NCBI GenBank assembly: GCA_017543905.1
Contig: JAFYFC010000023.1
Span: 124,001-188,000, forward strand
Length of the DNA stretch: 64,000 bases
Reading direction: 5' to 3'
Source of the DNA: Clostridia bacterium
GTDB lineage: Bacteria; Bacillota; Clostridia; Christensenellales; Aristaeellaceae
A program made the position numbers and the translations under genes. Within the stretch, counting starts at the first letter, position 1, and each line of letters opens with the position of its first letter. Shown in pieces: positions 1 through 6,893 of the stretch. The notes below the pieces were generated by a model that saw only the letters and a list, made by a program, of their open reading frames with translations, searched no databases and was not told where the DNA came from.

Positions 1-536
1 GGCTCCATCATCTGTCCCATGGTGCCGTCCGCGAGTATCATCGCCGTCATACGGTATTTATCCGCAAGATCGAAGCCCTTGAATACGAGGCTCGCCATTT
101 CCTGCACGGAAGCAGGCGCGAGCACCAGCATATGGAAGTCGCCGTGCCCTGCGCCGCGCGTCGCGTGGAAATAGTCGCTCTGCGAGGGCTGTATGCCGCC
201 CAGACCCGGGCCGCCGCGCTGTACGTTTACGACCAGCGCCGGCAGATCGCAGCCCGCCAGATAGCTGAGTCCCTCGCTCTTAAGCGAGATTCCCGGGCTC
301 GAAGAGCTCGTCATAACGCGCTTGCCTGCCGAGGCGACGCCGATGACCATATTTATAGCCGCGATCTCGCTTTCCGCCTGCAGGAAGGTGCCGCCCACCT
401 TGGGCATACGCTTCGCGAGATACGCCGCGACCTCGGTCTGGGGTGTTATCGGATAGCCGAAATAATGACGGCAGCCTGCCATTATAGCCGCTTCCGCAAG
501 GGCTTCGTTGCCCTTCATAAGAACTTTATCTGCCAT
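1..536 (-). CDS. vorB: 2-oxoacid:ferredoxin oxidoreductase alpha subunit, VorB-type (partial, 3' end off window)
   Basis: Subunit of a cytoplasmic, thiamine diphosphate and Fe-S dependent oxidoreductase that interconverts a 2-oxoacid plus CoA with acyl-CoA, CO2 and reduced ferredoxin. The 178 visible codons start [16 protein letters not shown] and carry GYPITPQTE (residues 27-35), followed by [12 protein letters not shown] and QRGGPGLGG, which are typical of VorB/KorA/PorA alpha subunits. The C-terminal half lies beyond position 1, as do any thiamine-binding and gamma subunits. ATG 536 follows the ferredoxin stop by 8 nt and has AAAGGTAGG upstream. It is the last visible gene of the Leu T-box operon. 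Branched-chain rather than 2-oxoglutarate specificity is inferred from the linked ilvE and the Leu T-box. Confidence 0.88.
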   Translation of the reverse strand, partial: MADKVLMKGNEALAEAAIMAGCRHYFGYPITPQTEVAAYLAKRMPKVGGTFLQAESEIAAINMVIGVASAGKRVMTSSSSPGISLKSEGLSYLAGCDLPALVVNVQRGGPGLGGIQPSQSDYFHATRGAGHGDFHMLVLAPASVQEMASLVFKGFDLADKYRMTAMILADGTMGQMME

Positions 537-544
537 AATCCAGC

Positions 545-751
545 CTACCTTTCAACCGTGATAACACAGTCCGGGCACATAGTCGCGCAGAACGCGCAGC
601 CTATGCATTTATCCTGTTCGGTCACGCATGCCGGATGATGTCCCTGACTGTTAAGCCTGTTTTCGTCCAGATGCACGAGCTTCTTCGGGCAGGCGTTCAC
701 GCACAGTCCGCAGCCTTTGCATCTTTCTTCCCTGAATGTTACCCTTGCCAA
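545..751 (-). CDS. 4Fe-4S ferredoxin subunit of the 2-oxoacid oxidoreductase
   Basis: A 68-residue electron-transfer subunit with two 4Fe-4S motifs, [12 protein letters not shown] (residues 11-22) and [12 protein letters not shown] (49-60). A stand-alone ferredoxin subunit directly before the alpha subunit is the usual arrangement of VOR/KOR operons. The start chosen is TTG at 751: AGAGGTGA lies six bases upstream and the product begins [11 protein letters not shown]. The upstream ATG at 832 would overlap the preceding ATPase gene by 65 nt and add a tail unlike ferredoxins, so it was rejected. The rare TTG start may lower translation relative to its neighbours. It carries electrons between the oxidoreductase and soluble ferredoxin. 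Confidence 0.9.
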   Translation of the reverse strand: MARVTFREERCKGCGLCVNACPKKLVHLDENRLNSQGHHPACVTEQDKCIGCAFCATMCPDCVITVER

Positions 752-767
752 GTAATTCACCTCTGTT

Positions 768-1436
768 TCAGTATATCGCCCAGTCCGAGCGAAAATGCAG
801 ACGTATGGGCGTAATCCGCTTAAGTTTGCCACTCAGGCTGCCTGCCAGTCTCTCCTCGACCGTCGTGCATATCAGCGGCAGAGCGCTCATGTCCGACAGC
901 TCCCGCGCAAATACGTCGGTTGCGAGTATGTCCTCAGGCGCAGTCAGCGCGCCGAGATTGGAATTGTTTATTATGCCCGTAAAGCGCATGTGCGAGGCGG
1001 CTTCTATCTCCTTAAGCGCGGCGTATGCGTCCGAAGCGGTCTGCGTGAGCGGGCGGTAAAAATTCGCCACGAAAAGCATGTCGCAGTCGTTTTCCAGCCT
1101 GAGCGCGGGCGCGAGCCGTCCCAGCGCCAGCGCGCCCCGATCGTCGCCGCCTACGTCTATCACCGCGTGATAGCTTGTATCGTCCGTTACGGCGTACATT
1201 TCATCCGGCAGCGCCGGCACGTCCACATTGCTGTTCGCGTACGGCGAAACAATTATGCGCACGTTCGCAGTTTTAAGCTCCGCCTCGCTGTCGCGTGTGC
1301 GGAAGTAGGGATTTACTATGTCGAGATCGGCGATCAGCGTTTTAACGCCGCTGCGCGCAAGCCTGAGCGCGTAATTGACCGCAAGGTTCGTTTTGCCGGA
1401 GCCGTAATGCCCCGCAAACAACGTTACACGCTTCAT
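768..1436 (-). CDS. MinD/ParA-like P-loop ATPase in the VOR operon
   Basis: A 222-residue P-loop protein with Walker A GHYGSGKT (residues 9-16), then LIADLDIVNPYFRTRD and DVGGDDRGA, the switch-like Asp motifs of the CobQ/CobB/MinD nucleotide-binding group. It has no membrane-targeting helix. Its ATG overlaps the ilvE stop by 4 nt (ATGA), so it is translationally coupled and belongs to the same transcript as the branched-chain genes. Its role is unknown. Relatives can load or insert metal clusters (Mrp/NifH-like) or position proteins, so help with Fe-S maturation or with the oxidoreductase complex is possible. That is inference from the context only. Confidence 0.8.
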   Translation of the reverse strand: MKRVTLFAGHYGSGKTNLAVNYALRLARSGVKTLIADLDIVNPYFRTRDSEAELKTANVRIIVSPYANSNVDVPALPDEMYAVTDDTSYHAVIDVGGDDRGALALGRLAPALRLENDCDMLFVANFYRPLTQTASDAYAALKEIEAASHMRFTGIINNSNLGALTAPEDILATDVFARELSDMSALPLICTTVEERLAGSLSGKLKRITPIRLHFRSDWAIY

Positions 1437-2500
1437 TTAACTATGCGTGTCCAGCCGAATTTGTCTTCCTTCCTGCCCCACTGGATTGCGGTCAGCTCAT
1501 CGTACAGCTTCTGCGTAAGCGGCCCGATCTTGCCGCCGTTCACGATATAAGGCACGTCTTCCACGCACAATTCGCCTATCGGAGACACGACCGCCGCAGT
1601 ACCGCAGCCAAAAGCCTCCTCGAGCGTATTGTTCTTTACCGCGTCCTCGAGCTCCTGTACGGAAAGCAGCCGTTCCTCTACGGGCACGCCCCATTCCTTT
1701 AAAAGCGCGATGCAGCTTCTGCGCGTGATGCCGGGCAGCACCGAGCCGGTGAGCTTGGGAGTAACGACTGTGCCGTTGATCTTGAACATTACGTTCATAG
1801 AGCCGACTTCCTCGATGTATTTGCGTTCCACACCGTCCAGCCAGAGCACCTGCGCATAACCCTTCTGCTCCGCCTTTTCGCCCGCGCGCATCGACGCCGC
1901 GTAGTTGCCGCCGCATTTCGCATAGCCTGTGCCGCCGCGCACCGCGCGTACGTCGACCGTCTCTATCATTATTCGAACAGGATTCACGCCTTCTTTATAA
2001 TAAGACCCGGACGGGGAAAGGATTATGCAGAATACGGATTTGTTGACGGTGTGCACGCCCAGGAACGGATCGTTTCCGAACAGGAAGGGTCTGATGTACA
2101 GGCTTGCGCCCTCCGCGGACGGCACCCAGTCACGGTCGATATTTATAAGCGTTTCCAGCGCCTTCAGGCAAAATTCGCCGTCAAGCTGCGGCAGGCACAG
2201 CCTTTCCGCAGAGTCGTTCATTCTGGAAAAATTGTCCCATGGCCTGAAAAGCTGTATTTCGCCGTCCGGCCTGCGGTACGCCTTCATGCCCTCGAAAACC
2301 TCCGCGCCGTAATGCAGCACGGTAGACGCGGGCGAAATCGTTATATCGCCGAAGGGTACTATCCTCGCGTCGTGCCAGCCGTTTTCGCGGTCATAGTTCA
2401 TAAGGAACATGTGATCGGTAAACACCTTGCCGAAGCCAAGAGCGGAAGCATCCGTCGGCTTCGCCTTTGGAGCGTTTGTGCGCGTTATGCTGATCTCCAT
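1433..2500 (-). CDS. ilvE: branched-chain amino acid aminotransferase
   Basis: A 355-residue class IV (fold type IV) PLP aminotransferase that interconverts Leu, Ile and Val with their 2-oxoacids using glutamate/2-oxoglutarate. Visible features are LHYGAEVFEGMKAYR (residues 62-76), the RPFLFG substrate-pocket segment near 137-142, and AKCGGNYA with the probable PLP lysine K195. The length matches BCAT enzymes of the eukaryote-like subgroup. AGGAGGATAAAATG gives a strong ribosome site at ATG 2500, 15 nt after the synthetase fusion. In this operon it would catalyse the last step (2-oxoacid to amino acid) or the first step of degradation. The T-box favours the former. Confidence 0.95.
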   Translation of the reverse strand: MEISITRTNAPKAKPTDASALGFGKVFTDHMFLMNYDRENGWHDARIVPFGDITISPASTVLHYGAEVFEGMKAYRRPDGEIQLFRPWDNFSRMNDSAERLCLPQLDGEFCLKALETLINIDRDWVPSAEGASLYIRPFLFGNDPFLGVHTVNKSVFCIILSPSGSYYKEGVNPVRIMIETVDVRAVRGGTGYAKCGGNYAASMRAGEKAEQKGYAQVLWLDGVERKYIEEVGSMNVMFKINGTVVTPKLTGSVLPGITRRSCIALLKEWGVPVEERLLSVQELEDAVKNNTLEEAFGCGTAAVVSPIGELCVEDVPYIVNGGKIGPLTQKLYDELTAIQWGRKEDKFGWTRIVK

Positions 2501-2515
2501 TTTATCCTCCTGTTC

Positions 2516-5026
2516 TCAGCCCTTCAAGCCGAAAAGCTCGACGGCCTTTTCTATCATTTTGAATTTCTGTATCTTGCCGGCGTCGTTCATTATGAACTTA
2601 TCCGTAAACCAGACGTATTTGGGCACCTTGTGGCGCGCCATGTTTGCCTTGACGTAGTTTTTGACGTCGTCCTCCGTAAGCGTCAGGCCTTCCTTTACTA
2701 TCACGCAGGCCATTATTTCCTCGCCGTACTGCTTGTCCGGCACGCCGATGACCTGTACGTCGCTGATATCGGGATGCGTGATGAGGAATTCCTCTATCTC
2801 GCGCGGATAGATATTTTCTCCGCCGCGGATTATCATATCCTTTAAGCGTCCCGTCACGCGGTAAGAGCCGTCCCTGTTTTTAATACACAGATCTCCCGTA
2901 TGCAGCCAGCCGTCCTTGTCTATGGTCTCGCGGGTCGCGTCCGGCATTTTGTAATAGCCCTTCATTACATTATAGCCGCGCGCTACGAATTCGCCCTGCT
3001 CGCCGGGCGGAAGCTGCTTGTTCGTGGCAGGGTCGACGATACGGCACTCTACCTCCGGCAGCGCGCAGCCGACCGTCGTGGTGCGCACGTCAAGCGTATC
3101 GTCGTAGCAGCGGCTCATCGTGCAGCCGGGCGAAGACTCGGTCTGTCCGTATACCGAAACGATGCCCGTCATATGCATTTTGTCCGCCGCTTCGCGCATA
3201 ACGCTTTCAGGGCAGTTGCTGCCCGCCATGATCCCCGTGCGCATGTGGCTGAAATCGGTTTTTGCAAAATCCGGATGCGAGAGCATCGCTATGAACATCG
3301 TCGGAACGCCGTTGAAGCAGGTGATCTTCTCACGCGTAATGCAGTCCAGCGCAGGCTTCGGCGAGAAATACGGCAGAGGGCACATCGTCGCGCCGTGCGT
3401 CATGCACGCCGTCATCGAAAGCACCATGCCGAAGCAGTGGAACATCGGTACCTGTATCATCATGCGGTCGGCGGTCGAAAGGTCCATGCGGTCGCCTATG
3501 CATTTGCCGTTGTTCACGACGCCCCGGTGCGTAAGCATTACTCCCTTCGGGAAGCCCGTCGTGCCCGAGGTATACTGCATGTTGCAAACGTCGTCGCCGC
3601 GCATTTCGCTCGCTCTTCTGGTCACCTCTTCGAGCGGCACGTTCGCCGCGCAGTTCAGGAATTCGTCCCAGGTGTAGGCGCCCTTCATGCGGAAGCCGAC
3701 TGAAATCACGTTTCTTAAAAACGGCAGCTTGCGCGCGTGTAGACCGTCCGCAGGATCGGTGTTTTCAAGCTCCGGACACAGACGTTTGATAATATCCACA
3801 TAGTTTGAGTCGCGGTAGCCGTCTATCATGACAAGCGTATGCGTATCCGATTGTCTTAACAGGTATTCGGCCTCCGCGATTTTATACGCAGTGTTCATCG
3901 TTACGAGCGTAGCGCGAATCTTGGTGGTCGCCCAGAACGTAATATACCACGCCGGTATATTGGTCGCCCACACCGTCACCTTGCTGCCCGGCTTTACGCC
4001 TACCGCAATCAGCGCCCGCGCGCATCTGTCCACATCGTCCCTGAACTGTGCGTACGTGCGCGTATAGTCGAGGGTGGTGTACTTGAAGCAGAGCTGATCC
4101 GGAAATTCCCTGACCATGGTATCGAGCACCTGCGGAAACGTGCAGTCTATAAGCTGGTCGTGCTTCCAGACGTACTTGCCTGTGCCCGCCACGGAGGTAT
4201 ACAGACGGTTCTGCCAGCTTGTGCGCGGCTCGTTGAGCTTTACAAACTGCACGAAATGCGCGTATACGAGGTTCGGATCGTCAAGGCTCATTTCCCACGC
4301 AGGGTCCCATTCGAGCGTACAGAAGCCGTCGAAGCTTACGCTTCTGAGCGCGGTGAAAATATCGCTCATCGGCAGCTCGCCTTCACCCGGCAGCGTGTAT
4401 TTTACGCATCCGTCAGCCAATACGGAATCCTTCATATGTACGTGCTTCACGTACGCGCCGAGGTTTGTTATAGTCTGCTGGGGAGTTTCGTTTCCGAATC
4501 GGCAGGTATGGTGCACGTCCCACAGCGCGGCTACGCTGTCGCGGGCAAAATAATCCAGCACGGCGGCAAGGCGCGCGGTATCGGCGAATATACCGACCGT
4601 TTCGATAATCAGCGTCACATGCGCAAGCTCCGCATTTTTTACGACGCGCGAAAGCAGCGCTTTTACGTTTTCCGTTTCAATGTCCGCTTCGGCGCCCGCA
4701 GGTAATGCGCGCAGCCGTACGTATTCGCAGTGCAGCGCGCCCGCGTACGTAAGCAGCTTCTCTATTTCGGCTTCGCAGTCATCTGCCTGCGCGGCGTCGG
4801 CGGGGTTCGAGCGCGCGTCTATGCAGGAGATCCTCAGCCCCTCCGCGGCCAGACGCCTGACGGTGCGGTTTATTTCAGTCACGGCAAACGGCGCGCCTGC
4901 TCCGCTTATGCGCGCTTCGTTCATATCGTGGATTTCGATGCCCTCGTAGTGCAAATCCCGCGCTACGGTTTCAAATTCGTCCCACGCACACTCGCGCCAG
5001 CCGTATGTTGAAAGTGAAAGCTTCAT
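2516..5026 (-). CDS. TIM-barrel (xylose isomerase-like) / acyl-CoA synthetase fusion
   Basis: An 836-residue two-domain protein. Residues 1-265 form a sugar-phosphate isomerase/epimerase-type TIM barrel with candidate metal ligands E142, D170, H196/H198 and E239. Residues 285-836 are a complete FadD-like AMP-forming acyl-CoA synthetase with YTSGTTGFPKG (485-495), YGQTESSP, TGRLKDMIIRGGENIYP and a C-terminal AGKIQKFK with the adenylation lysine. The synthetase would activate a carboxylic acid with ATP and CoA. In this operon a branched short-chain acid such as isovalerate or isobutyrate is likely (inference). The barrel's substrate is unknown. The gene starts 6 nt after the LeuA-like gene. The reading frame is continuous through the linker, with no sign of a frameshift. 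Such a fusion is unusual. Confidence 0.88.
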   Translation of the reverse strand: MKLSLSTYGWRECAWDEFETVARDLHYEGIEIHDMNEARISGAGAPFAVTEINRTVRRLAAEGLRISCIDARSNPADAAQADDCEAEIEKLLTYAGALHCEYVRLRALPAGAEADIETENVKALLSRVVKNAELAHVTLIIETVGIFADTARLAAVLDYFARDSVAALWDVHHTCRFGNETPQQTITNLGAYVKHVHMKDSVLADGCVKYTLPGEGELPMSDIFTALRSVSFDGFCTLEWDPAWEMSLDDPNLVYAHFVQFVKLNEPRTSWQNRLYTSVAGTGKYVWKHDQLIDCTFPQVLDTMVREFPDQLCFKYTTLDYTRTYAQFRDDVDRCARALIAVGVKPGSKVTVWATNIPAWYITFWATTKIRATLVTMNTAYKIAEAEYLLRQSDTHTLVMIDGYRDSNYVDIIKRLCPELENTDPADGLHARKLPFLRNVISVGFRMKGAYTWDEFLNCAANVPLEEVTRRASEMRGDDVCNMQYTSGTTGFPKGVMLTHRGVVNNGKCIGDRMDLSTADRMMIQVPMFHCFGMVLSMTACMTHGATMCPLPYFSPKPALDCITREKITCFNGVPTMFIAMLSHPDFAKTDFSHMRTGIMAGSNCPESVMREAADKMHMTGIVSVYGQTESSPGCTMSRCYDDTLDVRTTTVGCALPEVECRIVDPATNKQLPPGEQGEFVARGYNVMKGYYKMPDATRETIDKDGWLHTGDLCIKNRDGSYRVTGRLKDMIIRGGENIYPREIEEFLITHPDISDVQVIGVPDKQYGEEIMACVIVKEGLTLTEDDVKNYVKANMARHKVPKYVWFTDKFIMNDAGKIQKFKMIEKAVELFGLKG

Positions 5027-5032
5027 ATGGTA

Positions 5033-6430
5033 TTAGTCCTGCCTCTCGCCGGAGTATACGATTTTGTTGAGCGCGTTTATATAGGCGCGTATCGCGGAGC
5101 CTACTATATCTGTCGATATACCGCGCCCGGAATACAGCTTGCCGCCGTCCCTCAGCCGTACCAGCGCCTCGCCCACGGCCTCCTGACCGCCTGTCAGAGA
5201 CTGAATCGAGAAATCGTCCAGCTCGTAATGGTGTCCGATAACGTTTTCGATCGCCTTGAGCGCGGCGTCTATGGGACCGTCGCCGGTCGAGATGCCCTGC
5301 AGCTTTTCGCCGTGCTTGTCGAGCACGACGTGCGCGGTCGCGGTGATTATGTTGCCGGAATTGACCACGTAGCTCGCAAGCGTGTACGTGGGCGGCACCT
5401 GCAGGGCGACAGATGCTATTATAGCGTCCAGCTCGCGGCTTTCGACTGTTTTTTTGACGGCGATGCCGCGGAAGCGCTCGTATACCTTTGCAAGGTCCTC
5501 TCCGCTCAGAGAATAGCCCAGCAGCGTCGAAGCGCGGGCGACCGCCTGAATGTCACTCGTTATGTCCAGCGCACCCGCGGGCACGTACGCGGTATGTACT
5601 TCGGCAGCGCTTACGGCCTCCGCGTCCTTGGCTTTTTCAAAGCGGTTAATAATTTCGACCGTGCGCTTAAGCGCGGTTATATCCGCCTGAGCGTATACGT
5701 TTTCAGCCTCGCCCTTCGCGGCGAGTATATTTACAAATATCGAATACGCCGGCATACTGCGTCCTGCGCAGCGCGTATATACGAGGCTTGCTCCCGCCTT
5801 TACGGCCTCAAACGCGCACGCCTCCGCCATCGACATCGTATCGGACGCGCGCACGCCGAGCGTAACGCTTCTGAGCTTCTCGCTCAAAGCAAGCAGCCTG
5901 CCTGTGAATTTGCCGAACTCGCCGGGCAGCATCGCACCCTCGTCGTCGCTTATCGTAACCGTGCCCGCGCCCGCGTCTATCGCGGCTTCTATCGCGCTTA
6001 TCAGATACGCTTCCTCAGCGCGGGTCGCGTCCAGCGCCGTGAACTCCACGTCCGGGCAGAGCTCGCGCGCGCGCCTTATCTCGTCAACTATGCGCTCCAG
6101 CATTTTGGGCGCTTTAAGATGCGTGAAATACTCCATCTGCACGACCGAAACCGGAAGCTTGACGTTAAGCCGGGGACGCTTCGCAGGCGCAAGCGCCGCG
6201 GCGGCGGCAGTAACGTTACCGTCTGTGACAGGGCAGGAAACTATCGAGTTTTCACACTGCGCGGAAATCGTTTTTACGAGTATCTCTTCGCTTTTTTCTC
6301 CGGTAAGAGGACAGGTTTCGATAATGTCGGTGTTTACGGAATCCAGCAGCCGCGCGGTTTCGAGCTTTTCCTTAAAAGACAGGTTTTGAACGCTTGAGAG
6401 CGTTGCTTCGGCCAGATAAATCTTTCGCAT
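5033..6430 (-). CDS. LeuA-like protein with degenerate catalytic site and LeuA regulatory domain
   Basis: A 465-residue homologue of 2-isopropylmalate/citramalate synthase. The barrel keeps the general fold, but key catalytic residues are absent. The DTTLRDGEQ-type motif reads EATLSSVQN (residues 8-16), and the metal-binding HxHND motif reads RASD (R194, S196). The C-terminal ~120 residues, from LASYVVNSGNI (351) onward, resemble the LeuA allosteric dimer domain, including STGDGPIDAA and a GRGISTDIVGSAIRAYINAL-type tail. Normal condensation of acetyl-CoA with a 2-oxoacid is therefore unlikely. Leucine sensing, scaffolding or an altered reaction are possibilities. It is the first gene of the Leu T-box operon, with AAGGAG before ATG 6430. 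The homology is firm; the function is not. Confidence 0.75.
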   Translation of the reverse strand: MRKIYLAEATLSSVQNLSFKEKLETARLLDSVNTDIIETCPLTGEKSEEILVKTISAQCENSIVSCPVTDGNVTAAAAALAPAKRPRLNVKLPVSVVQMEYFTHLKAPKMLERIVDEIRRARELCPDVEFTALDATRAEEAYLISAIEAAIDAGAGTVTISDDEGAMLPGEFGKFTGRLLALSEKLRSVTLGVRASDTMSMAEACAFEAVKAGASLVYTRCAGRSMPAYSIFVNILAAKGEAENVYAQADITALKRTVEIINRFEKAKDAEAVSAAEVHTAYVPAGALDITSDIQAVARASTLLGYSLSGEDLAKVYERFRGIAVKKTVESRELDAIIASVALQVPPTYTLASYVVNSGNIITATAHVVLDKHGEKLQGISTGDGPIDAALKAIENVIGHHYELDDFSIQSLTGGQEAVGEALVRLRDGGKLYSGRGISTDIVGSAIRAYINALNKIVYSGERQD

Positions 6431-6448
6431 TTTTTACTCCTTGTACTC

Positions 6449-6678
6449 AAAACGCCCCGGAACACGTCCGGGGCGAATATATCGCGGTACCACCCGATTT
6501 ACCGTAGAAACGGTATCTCTGCGCCCTTAACGCGGGCAATTCGTGATCCGCTACTGTTATTTCGCGAACCCCGCTCAGGAACGAGACGCATCCTCGCCGT
6601 CTGCCGGCTCGCACCTGCCGCCGGCTCTCTTGCAGACCGCCGATAACGCGATTTTCCTTCGCTGCGTTTAAAAAGATT
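6449..6678 (-). promoter_or_regulatory. T-box leader, leucine (CUC) specifier
   Basis: A tRNA-sensing leader controlling the LeuA-like/synthetase/ilvE/VOR operon. Reading the minus strand, Stem I carries AGAGAGCCGG and GGTGCGAGCCGG distal-loop elements. The upper helix (CGC...GCG) is followed by U-CUC-GUUCCUGAGC. By alignment to characterised T-boxes this places the specifier CUC (Leu) at 6583-6585. The T-box bulge motif GGGTGGTACCGCG is at 6483-6495; its UGGU can pair with an ACCA acceptor end. A terminator helix (6453-6475) followed by TTTT closes the leader 19 nt before the start codon. Uncharged tRNA-Leu should prevent termination. Confidence 0.93.
6453..6475 (-). terminator. T-box terminator hairpin (Leu leader)
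   Basis: Nine-base stem CGCCCCGGA / TCCGGGGCG with a 5-nt loop, followed on the minus strand by TTTT. It is the conditional terminator of the T-box and is mutually exclusive with the antiterminator containing GGTGGTACC. Confidence 0.9.
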
Positions 6679-6684
6679 GCGGAA

Positions 6685-6713
6685 AATATATCACTTTCGT
6701 ATCGGTTTGTCAA
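6685..6713 (-). promoter_or_regulatory. promoter of the Leu T-box operon
   Basis: TTGACA (6708-6713), 17-nt spacer and TATATT (6685-6690) on the minus strand, placing transcription start near 6678 at the 5' end of the T-box. Confidence 0.85.
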
Positions 6714-6837
6714 TCCTTTACCTGTATTTTTACATTATATCGGCGTTGAATGTTCGTGTTTTTTATTTTTCGTTTATTTACTGATACGGTTAATTATTGC
6801 GTGATTGTTTTTATTTCTTTCTGTTTTGCGTCAGATG

Positions 6838-6866
6838 TTGCCAATGTTTTTAGAATGTGATATAAT
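6838..6866 (+). promoter_or_regulatory. promoter of the Big2/metacaspase-like gene
   Basis: TTGCCA (6838-6843), 17-nt spacer and TATAAT (6861-6866), 27 nt before ATG 6894. Confidence 0.75.
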
Positions 6867-6893
6867 ATAAAAGGTTCAGTATACGGAGGAATT

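Noticed and set aside
545..832. Longer ferredoxin frame starting at ATG 832
   Set aside because: It would overlap the P-loop ATPase gene by 65 nt and add an atypical N-terminus; TTG 751 has a good ribosome site.
5027..6397. Long plus-strand open frame opposite the LeuA-like gene
   Set aside because: Shadow of the GC-rich minus-strand gene: no motif and no ribosome site; the minus-strand reading has clear homology and a T-box upstream.
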